Made by a program: the position numbers and the translations under genes
The notes under the pieces: generated by a model
What the model was told of the DNA's origin: nothing
What the model saw: the letters and a program-made list of their open reading frames with translations, nothing else
Database searches by the model: none
Source of the DNA: AC-32 sp963717725
GTDB taxonomy: Bacteria; Actinomycetota; Thermoleophilia; Gaiellales; Gaiellaceae
DNA length: 64,000 bases
Assembly (NCBI GenBank): GCA_963717725.1
Contig: CAVQWS010000003.1
Location: 310,001-374,000, forward strand
Direction of reading: 5' to 3'
Shown here: in pieces, positions 58,394 to 64,000 of the stretch
Position numbering within the stretch: position 1 is the stretch's first letter
Layout of the letters: each line of letters starts with the position of its first letter

Positions 58394-60871
58394 GTGGCGA
58401 GCGAGCGCAACCCTGTGCGCGGTAGACGAACCTTCCGCATTTTCGGACGGCCGGTCGGCATGCCGTTGGCGTTGATCCCGGTGGCGGTGGCAGTCGCCTC
58501 GGGCGCACTCGTCTTTCGCAGCGAGGTCGCACCGTCCCAGGCCGGCAGCTCGGCCAGGAACGGCGCGCCGCTCTCGGCCGTCGTGCTCCAGCACGGCCAG
58601 GACACGGGCGGCTCGGCCTCGAGCGGCTCAGGCGGCAGTGGCGGCTCGGGCCAGGGCTCGACGAGCTCCGGGGCCGGCTCCGCCGCGTCGGCCGGTGACG
58701 AGAAGACTTCCAGCGAGCCCGTCTCGAAGGACGACTCTGCGCGTCAGGGCTTCGGGAACTCCAAGCACGGCGCGAGGGGCCCGCAGGGCCCGAGCGGCGA
58801 AGCCGGGGCTCCAGGCCTGAACGGCCCCGCCGGCCCCGCCGGCATCTCCGGCCCCACCGGCCCCGCCGGCGCGACCGGCGCCAAGGGCGCGACCGGCGTA
58901 CAGGGGATTCCCGGCACGGCCGCGGCGGTCGGTGCCACCGGAAGCAAGGGCGTGACGGGCTCGAAGGGCACGACTGGTGCCAAGGGCGCAACCGGTAGCA
59001 AGGGATCGACCGGCGCGAAGGGCGCCACCGGCTCGAAGGGCGCGACGGGCTCGAAGGGAGCGACCGGCCCGCAGGGCGTCGCCGGGCCGGCAGGTGCGCA
59101 GGGCCCGACCGGGGCCAAAGGCGTGACCGGAGCCAAGGGTGTCACCGGCTCGAAGGGCGTCACCGGCTTCAAGGGCGCTACCGGTTCAAGGGGCGTCACC
59201 GGCTCGAAGGGCGTCACTGGGTCGAAAGGCGTCACCGGCGCCACCGGTGTGACCGGCAGCAAGGGTGCGACCGGCGCGAGGGGATCCACTGGCGTCAAGG
59301 GCGCGACTGGCGCGCAGGGCGTCGCCGGACCGGCAGGTGCTCAGGGACCGACCGGCGCCATAGGCGTCACCGGAGCTAAGGGCGCGACCGGCTCGAAGGG
59401 ATCGACCGGCGCCAAGGGCGCAACCGGTGCCAAGGGTGCCACCGGAAGCAAGGGCGCAACAGGTAGCAAGGGATCGACCGGCTCGAAGGGCGCCACCGGC
59501 TCGACGGGTTCGACGGGCGCTACGGGCGCACAGGGCATCGCCGGACCGCCAGGCGCTCAGGGACCGACGGGTGCCAAAGGCGTAACCGGAGCCCAGGGTG
59601 TCACCGGCTCCAAGGGCGCTACCGGTGCAAAGGGTGCAACCGGAAGCAAGGGCGCGACCGGCGCGAAGGGGACGACGGGCGCCAAAGGAACCACGGGAAG
59701 CAAGGGCGCCACTGGCTCGAAGGGCGCCACGGGCGCGAAGGGGGCGACCGGTGCAAAGGGCGCGACAGGCGCGCAGGGCTCCGCCGGACCCGCGGGTGCG
59801 CAGGGGCCGACCGGTGCCAAGGGCGCAACCGGCGCGAAGGGATTGACCGGCGCGAAGGGCGTCACCGGCTCGAAGGGGGCCACGGGAGCCAAGGGAATCA
59901 CCGGGGCCAAGGGCGTGACCGGCGCCAAGGGCGCAACTGGCGCGAAGGGCACGACTGGAGCAAAGGGCGTCACCGGTGCCAAGGGTGTTACTGGCGCGAA
60001 GGGTGTTACCGGCGCCAAGGGCGTGACCGGGTCCAAGGGTGCCACCGGTGCCAAAGGCGTGACGGGAGCCAAGGGTGTCACCGGAGCCAAGGGTGTCACC
60101 GGAGCAAAGGGCGCGACCGGCGCTCAGGGACCCGCCGGCGCGAAGGGCCCGACCGGCGCCAAGGGTGTCACCGGTGCCAAGGGCGTCACTGGTACCAAGG
60201 GCGTGACTGGTGCGAAGGGAGCCACGGGCGTTCAGGGACCGGCCGGCGCCAAGGGCCCCACGGGTCTCAAGGGCGCGACCGGCGCGAAGGGCGCCACGGG
60301 GACCCAGGGAAATGCGGGCCCGGCGGGCGCAAAAGGCCCGACCGGCGCCAAGGGCGCGACCGGCGCGAAGGGCGTCACAGGCTCCAAGGGAGCCACGGGT
60401 TCGAAGGGCGTCACCGGTGCCAAGGGCACGACAGGCACGAAGGGCGCAACCGGCGCGAAGGGCGCGACTGGGATCTCAGGCGTCCTGGGAGCCACGGTCG
60501 CGGCCTCGGAGACGACCACGAGCGTGACGTACGCGAACCTGACGACTGTCGGCCCGGCGGTCACGGTGACCATCCCGGCCTCGGGCAACGCGATGGTCAC
60601 GGTCACGGCGTTCGAGTCGAACAACGTCAGCGGCAGCCAGAACAACATGGGCTTCGCGATCTCGGGCGCGACGGTGCGCGCGGCTTCCGACGCGCAGGCG
60701 TTCTCGGTGCTACGCGGCGGCTCCCAGGGAGCCATCGCTGTCCAGGGGACTGCGACCTTCTATGTGACGGGGCTGACCCCGGGAAGCACGACCTTCACCG
60801 CCAAGTACGACGTGACGGGCGGTACCGGGACCTTCGCCAACAGGTCGATCGTCGTCGTCCCACTGCCGTAG
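58394..60871 (+). CDS. Collagen-like surface protein with C-terminal globular domain
   Basis: About 825 aa from GTG 58394 (GTG 58415 and ATG 58460 are alternatives). One N-terminal membrane helix (PLALIPVAVAVASGALVF), a Gly/Ser-rich linker, then an uninterrupted run of about 190 Gly-X-Y triplets (one break, GTAAAV), then a 130-residue beta-rich domain (VAASETTTSVTYANLTTV; PASGNAMVTVTAF; TGLTPGSTTFTAKYDV) resembling the C-terminal caps of BclA-type spore or phage-tail collagens. Proline is rare; Thr and Lys dominate (GATGAKG, GVTGSKG), so the helix may rely on Thr and charge pairs, perhaps glycosylated. It is probably a cell-surface filament. Confidence 0.9.
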   Translation: MASERNPVRGRRTFRIFGRPVGMPLALIPVAVAVASGALVFRSEVAPSQAGSSARNGAPLSAVVLQHGQDTGGSASSGSGGSGGSGQGSTSSGAGSAASAGDEKTSSEPVSKDDSARQGFGNSKHGARGPQGPSGEAGAPGLNGPAGPAGISGPTGPAGATGAKGATGVQGIPGTAAAVGATGSKGVTGSKGTTGAKGATGSKGSTGAKGATGSKGATGSKGATGPQGVAGPAGAQGPTGAKGVTGAKGVTGSKGVTGFKGATGSRGVTGSKGVTGSKGVTGATGVTGSKGATGARGSTGVKGATGAQGVAGPAGAQGPTGAIGVTGAKGATGSKGSTGAKGATGAKGATGSKGATGSKGSTGSKGATGSTGSTGATGAQGIAGPPGAQGPTGAKGVTGAQGVTGSKGATGAKGATGSKGATGAKGTTGAKGTTGSKGATGSKGATGAKGATGAKGATGAQGSAGPAGAQGPTGAKGATGAKGLTGAKGVTGSKGATGAKGITGAKGVTGAKGATGAKGTTGAKGVTGAKGVTGAKGVTGAKGVTGSKGATGAKGVTGAKGVTGAKGVTGAKGATGAQGPAGAKGPTGAKGVTGAKGVTGTKGVTGAKGATGVQGPAGAKGPTGLKGATGAKGATGTQGNAGPAGAKGPTGAKGATGAKGVTGSKGATGSKGVTGAKGTTGTKGATGAKGATGISGVLGATVAASETTTSVTYANLTTVGPAVTVTIPASGNAMVTVTAFESNNVSGSQNNMGFAISGATVRAASDAQAFSVLRGGSQGAIAVQGTATFYVTGLTPGSTTFTAKYDVTGGTGTFANRSIVVVPLP
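58769..60478 (+). repeat. Collagen Gly-X-Y coding repeat with seven QG-AGP modules
   Basis: 1710 bp, 190 triplets. Blocks of KGATGxKG/KGVTGxKG are punctuated by seven variants of QGxAGPAGAQGPTG at about 59073, 59314, 59530, 59773, 60125, 60233 and 60305. The first three or four are spaced about 216-243 bp apart, showing higher-order duplication. Confidence 0.85.
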
Positions 60872-60876
60872 ATCCG

Positions 60877-61437
60877 CTAGGCGCCCGGCCGCCACAGCGG
60901 CTCGGAACCGACGTTCGCCGCGCGGGCGAGGATGAAGAGCAGATCCGAGAGGCGATTCAGGTAGACGAGCGCGAGCGGGTTCACCGGCCGCTCCTCGGCA
61001 GCCCAGAGCGCGACGCTCTCGGCCCGGCGGCAGACGGCGCGCGCGACGTGCAGGCGAGCGGCAGCCTCGCTGCCGCCGGGAAGCACGAAGCTCTTCAGCG
61101 GCTCGAGGGGCTTGTTCGCCTCGTCACAGTCTCCTTCCAGTGCGTCGATCTGCGCCTGGGTCACCCGCAACTTCCCGTCACCCTCCTCGTACGGGACCGA
61201 GAGGTCGGCGCCGAGGTCGAAAAGCTCGTTCTGGACGCGCTCGAGCCGCGGGTCGTCCGCCGCCGCCCGGGCCAGGCCGACGACGGAGTTGAGCTCGTCG
61301 ACGGCCCCGTAGGCGCGCACGAGCGGATCGAGCTTCGAGACGCGCGAGCCGTCGCCCAGGCTCGTCTCGCCCTTGTCACCACCGCGCGTGTAGATCTTCG
61401 TCAGCCGGACCGGCTCGTCGGGCTTGCGGGAGCTCAT
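60877..61437 (-). CDS. Cob(I)alamin adenosyltransferase, PduO type
   Basis: Attaches the adenosyl group to cobalamin to make coenzyme B12, the cofactor of the acyl-CoA mutase encoded nearby. 186 aa; ATP-binding IYTRGGDKGETSLGDG, AYGAVDELNS, FVLPGGSEAAARLHVAR and YLNRLSDLLFILAR are signature motifs. ATG 61437 overlaps the dehydrogenase stop as ATGA. Methionine synthase uses methylcobalamin and does not need this enzyme, so the mutase is the likely client. Confidence 0.95.
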   Translation of the reverse strand: MSSRKPDEPVRLTKIYTRGGDKGETSLGDGSRVSKLDPLVRAYGAVDELNSVVGLARAAADDPRLERVQNELFDLGADLSVPYEEGDGKLRVTQAQIDALEGDCDEANKPLEPLKSFVLPGGSEAAARLHVARAVCRRAESVALWAAEERPVNPLALVYLNRLSDLLFILARAANVGSEPLWRPGA

Positions 61438-62597
61438 CCTTGTGCGAGCTCGCGCTCGCGGAGGCCGAGGATCGAGCGGGCGATCACGAGCCGCTGGATC
61501 TCGCTCGTGCCTTCGTAGATCTCCGTGATCTTCGCGTCGCGGTAGTAGCGCTCGACCGGGAACTCCTTCGTGTAGCCGTAGCCGCCGAGCACCTGGATCG
61601 CCTCCGCCGTCTGCCGCCGCGCGAGCTCGGAGGCGAACAGCTTCGCCTTCGCGCCCGCCTCGGTGTGCGGCCTGCCCTCCTGCTTCAGCCAGGCCGCGCG
61701 GTAGACGAGCAGCCGCGCCGCGTCGATCTCCGTCGCCATGTCGGCGAGCTTCCACTGGATCGCCTGGAACTCGCCGATCCGCTTGCCGAACTGGCGCCGC
61801 TCGAGCGCGTACTCGCGTGCCACGTCGTAGGCGGCCTGGGCGATCCCGAGCGCCTGCGCGGCGATCCCGATCCGCCCGCCGTCGAGCGTCGACATGGCGA
61901 CGTTGAAACCCTTGCCCTCCTCGTGTAGCAGCCGGTCGCGCCCGACCTGCGCGCCCTCGATCGCAAGGTCGACCGTGGACGACGAGTTGAGGCCGAGCTT
62001 CTCTTCCTCGCGCGTGACGCGGACCTGGTCGCCGTCGAGCACAAACGCGGAGATGCCCTTCGCGCCGGGCGTGTCCTGGTCGGTGCGCGCGAACAGCAGC
62101 ACGGTGCCGCCGAAGCCGCCATTCGTGATCCACTGCTTCGTCCCGGTGATCGTCCAGCCCTCGCCGTCCGCGACCGCGGCCGTGCGCAGCGAGCCGGCAT
62201 CCGAACCGGCCTCGGGCTCGGTCAGCGCGAACGCGCCGATCGCCTCGCCGCGCGCGAGCGGGGGCACGAAGCGGCTGCGCTGCTCGTCGCTGCCGAAACC
62301 GAGGATCGGCAGCGTGACCGCGCTCGTGTGCACTGCGACTGTCACCCCCACGCCCGCGTCCGCGCGCGAGAGCTCCTCCAGCACGAGGATGTACGAGAGG
62401 AAGTCCGCACCGGCGCCGCCGTACTCCTCCGGGATGCAGACGCCCATGAAGCCGAGCTCGGCCAGCTTGCCGAAGAGCTCGCGCGGGAAGCCGTGTCCCC
62501 GGTCCCACTCGGCGGCGTTCGGCTCGATCTCCGCCTGCGCGAACTCCCGCGCCAGCGCCTGGATCTCCCGCTGGTCGGCGGAAAGCTCGAAGTCCAT
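61434..62597 (-). CDS. Acyl-CoA dehydrogenase
   Basis: FAD enzyme making enoyl-CoA and passing electrons to ETF. 387 aa; ALTEPEAGSDAGSLRT and WITNG(G)FGGT are FAD/substrate signatures, and the catalytic Glu is in YEGTSEIQRLVIAR (short/medium-chain type position). Overall it looks like short/branched-chain (butyryl- or isobutyryl-CoA) dehydrogenases, in line with the mutase. ATG 62597 with TATACT 9 nt upstream. Coupled to the adenosyltransferase gene. Confidence 0.95.
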   Translation of the reverse strand: MDFELSADQREIQALAREFAQAEIEPNAAEWDRGHGFPRELFGKLAELGFMGVCIPEEYGGAGADFLSYILVLEELSRADAGVGVTVAVHTSAVTLPILGFGSDEQRSRFVPPLARGEAIGAFALTEPEAGSDAGSLRTAAVADGEGWTITGTKQWITNGGFGGTVLLFARTDQDTPGAKGISAFVLDGDQVRVTREEEKLGLNSSSTVDLAIEGAQVGRDRLLHEEGKGFNVAMSTLDGGRIGIAAQALGIAQAAYDVAREYALERRQFGKRIGEFQAIQWKLADMATEIDAARLLVYRAAWLKQEGRPHTEAGAKAKLFASELARRQTAEAIQVLGGYGYTKEFPVERYYRDAKITEIYEGTSEIQRLVIARSILGLRERELAQG

Positions 62598-62606
62598 CGG
62601 GCCGCG

Positions 62607-62614
62607 AGTATAGT
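62607..62614. promoter_or_regulatory. Shared bidirectional -10 region
   Basis: AGTATAGT reads TATACT on minus (62612-62607, towards the dehydrogenase) and TATAGT on plus (62609-62614, towards the Rieske gene). Only 18 bp separate the divergent start codons. TATACTCGCGG is shared exactly with the icmB promoter. Confidence 0.5.
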
Positions 62615-62615
62615 C

Positions 62616-63650
62616 GTGGCCGGTTTGGCTTCCGGGACTGCGCAGGGCACGCTGCCGTGGAGCTGGTACTCGGACACCGAGCAGCTGCGACGGGAGCAGG
62701 AGCGGATCTTCAGGCACGGCTGGCAGTACGCCGGTCCGGCCGAGCACGCCGCCGAAGCGGGTGACTTCTTCACCTGTAGCGTCGGCGATGTGCCCGTCGT
62801 GGTCACGCGCGATCGCGACGGCGAGCTGCACGCCCTGTTGAACGTCTGCCGCCACCGCGGCTCGCTCGTCGCGCAGGGCCGAGGCAACCGCGCGACGCTG
62901 CAGTGCCCCTACCACGCCTGGACCTACGAGCTCGACGGCCGGCTGCGCTCGGCACCACGCGGCCCGGAGCTCGAGCTCGACGGCATCTGCCTGCGCGAGC
63001 TGGCGGTCGAAGCCTGGGGGCCGCTGCTGTTCGTCCACCCCGAGGCCGAGCCGCCGCCACTGGCGGACACCCTTGGCCCGCTGCCGGAGCTGCTGGCGAG
63101 TGGCGGGATCGAGCTCGACCTGCTGCGCGTCCGCCGCCGCTCCGAGTTCGAGCTCGCCTGTAACTGGAAGATCGCCGTCGAGAACTACCTCGAGTGCTAC
63201 CACTGCGCCGTGGCGCACCCCGGCTTCAGCCAAGTCGTCGACGTCTCGCCCGGCGCATACAAGCTCGAGACCCACGCGCTCGGCTCGAGCCAGTTCGGCC
63301 CCAGCCGCAACGGCGGCGGGCCCGTCGAAGGACAGTTCCACTGGCTCTGGCCGGCGACGAAGGTCTACGCGCTGCCCGGCCCCCCGAACCTCGCGGCCGG
63401 GCCTGTCGCGCCGCTCGGCGCCGAGCGGACAAGGGGCTTCCTCGACTACTTCTTCCCCGAGGAGGTCACGGACGCGGAGGTCGAGGAGCTGCTCGCCTTC
63501 GACGACCAGGTCGGGCTCGAGGACCGCGCGCTCGTCGAGTCGGTCCAGGCAGGCGTCCGCTCCGGGCTGCTCGACGAGGGCCGTCTCTTGCCCGAGAGCG
63601 AGAAGCTGCTGGCCCATTTCCAGTCGCTCGTGCGAGAGGCACTCGCCTGA
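62616..63650 (+). CDS. Rieske [2Fe-2S] ring-hydroxylating oxygenase family, alpha subunit
   Basis: 344 aa. Rieske ligands CRH...CPYH (NVCRHRGSLVAQ, TLQCPYHAWTY) and the mononuclear iron site in ENYLECYHCAVAHPGF. The overall pattern (WYSDTEQLRREQERIFRHGW start) resembles oxygenases that demethylate betaines or hydroxylate choline-like compounds, more than aromatic dioxygenases; the substrate is open. GTG 62616 lies 1 nt after the plus-strand TATAGT, so the real start may be TTG 62625. A reductase is not adjacent. Confidence 0.9.
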   Translation: MAGLASGTAQGTLPWSWYSDTEQLRREQERIFRHGWQYAGPAEHAAEAGDFFTCSVGDVPVVVTRDRDGELHALLNVCRHRGSLVAQGRGNRATLQCPYHAWTYELDGRLRSAPRGPELELDGICLRELAVEAWGPLLFVHPEAEPPPLADTLGPLPELLASGGIELDLLRVRRRSEFELACNWKIAVENYLECYHCAVAHPGFSQVVDVSPGAYKLETHALGSSQFGPSRNGGGPVEGQFHWLWPATKVYALPGPPNLAAGPVAPLGAERTRGFLDYFFPEEVTDAEVEELLAFDDQVGLEDRALVESVQAGVRSGLLDEGRLLPESEKLLAHFQSLVREALA

Positions 63651-64000
63651 GAGCCGGCCTGCTGATGATTGCGCTCGTGCTCGCCGCCGGTTGCGGCGGA
63701 GGCCAGCCCTCGACCCAGAGCGTCGTCCGTGCCTGGAGCCAGGCCCTGAACGCGGAGGACAACAAGCGCGCTGCCGACCTGTTCGCGCCGGGCGCCGAGG
63801 TCGTGCAGGGCCCGACCGTCATCCGGCTGCGCACGCACGCCGAAGCGGAGGCCTGGAACTCGTCGCTGCCCTGCTCCGGGCAGATCGTCAAGATCAAGAG
63901 CCACGGCCAGACGGTGCGGGCGACCTTCAGGCTCGGCGACCGGCAGCACAGCCGCTGCGACGGGCCCGGCGATCTCGCGACGGCGATCTTCCGCGTGGTG
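63647..64000 (+). CDS. Lipoprotein with SnoaL/NTF2-like domain (3'-truncated)
   Basis: Runs off the window end. A lipoprotein signal with lipobox LAAGC (MIALVLAAGCGGG) is followed by a cone-type domain (VVRAWSQALNAEDNKRAADLF; GAEVVQG) typical of SnoaL-like proteins, with Cys residues in LPCSGQ and SRCDGPG. ATG 63665 is the first standard start, but CTG 63647, overlapping the previous stop as CTGA, gives the basic residue (LRAGLLMIALVLAAGC) a lipoprotein signal needs. Function unknown. Confidence 0.75.
   Translation, partial: MRAGLLMIALVLAAGCGGGQPSTQSVVRAWSQALNAEDNKRAADLFAPGAEVVQGPTVIRLRTHAEAEAWNSSLPCSGQIVKIKSHGQTVRATFRLGDRQHSRCDGPGDLATAIFRVV

Noticed and set aside
58744..60099. Minus-strand Pro-Val-Ala-rich frames opposite the collagen gene
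   Set aside because: They are reverse reads of the Gly-X-Thr repeat and have no start signals of their own.
58769..60478. CRISPR array or satellite DNA
   Set aside because: The repetition is in codon-phase GXY triplets with no constant repeats and unique spacers; it encodes collagen.

Overview
The window is GC-rich bacterial chromosome, almost every third codon position is G or C, and genes are tightly packed with many NTGA start/stop overlaps. The gene content (SEC-C-tailed SecA, LCP cell-wall protein, DUF1385, split acyl-CoA mutase, ETF/ETF-quinone oxidoreductase, class III cyclases fused to alpha/beta-hydrolases, many apparently leaderless genes) points to an actinobacterium, most likely of the class Thermoleophilia (Gaiellales/Solirubrobacterales-like). 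That placement is inference from family resemblance, with no 16S or marker search behind it. It is core chromosome: no tRNA, rRNA, CRISPR, phage, transposase or attachment site was seen.

Layout. 0-0.8 kb: 3' end of a hydrolase-cyclase fusion. 1-10.3 kb (minus): smpB, rnr, ftsX, ftsE, prfB (with the classic autoregulatory +1 frameshift), secA, an unknown gene and long-form hpf. 10.3-17.9 kb (minus): comF, a sugar nucleotidyltransferase, ahcY, a MerR regulator, a cupin, a second nucleotidyltransferase, UDP-glucose dehydrogenase and an LCP protein. 17.9-36 kb (minus): metH and an F1Fo ATP synthase locus that is split. atpZ-I-B-E-F-H-A-G is separated from atpD-C by a complete oligopeptide ABC transporter (oppC, A, B, D, F), a small membrane protein and an orphan zinc-finger anti-sigma-like gene. 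36-48 kb: a plus-strand hydrolase, then mainly minus-strand WecA/MraY-type transferase, upp, glyA, tsaC/sua5, hydrolase, hydrolase-cyclase, prmC, prfA; an MFS gene on plus; DUF1385, rpmE and an IlvA-like dehydratase. 48-64 kb: ETF-QO, etfA, etfB, an M23 peptidase, enoyl-CoA hydratase, B12-binding mutase subunit, MBL hydrolase, a membrane-anchored protein, acyl-CoA mutase large subunit, a sensor kinase, a long collagen-like surface protein, cobalamin adenosyltransferase, acyl-CoA dehydrogenase, a Rieske oxygenase and the start of a lipoprotein.

How it works together. Three blocks stand out: translation/secretion housekeeping; one-carbon and S-adenosylmethionine recycling (metH, ahcY, glyA); and branched-chain or fatty acyl-CoA breakdown (acyl-CoA dehydrogenase passing electrons to ETF and ETF-QO, enoyl-CoA hydratase, a B12 mutase with its adenosyltransferase). 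The mutase large subunit carries the Phe/Gln active-site pair of isobutyryl-CoA mutase, not the Tyr/Arg pair of methylmalonyl-CoA mutase.

Most notable: a recurring TAnnnT box 6-7 nt before many start codons (leaderless promoters); a two-copy intergenic hairpin repeat; the split atp locus; an 11-bp-phased GTGAC array before comF; a terminator ending 2 nt before the LCP start codon; a ~190-triplet low-proline Gly-X-Thr collagen; and five conserved genes interrupted by what looks like one extra base each, which may be assembly error or real mutation.
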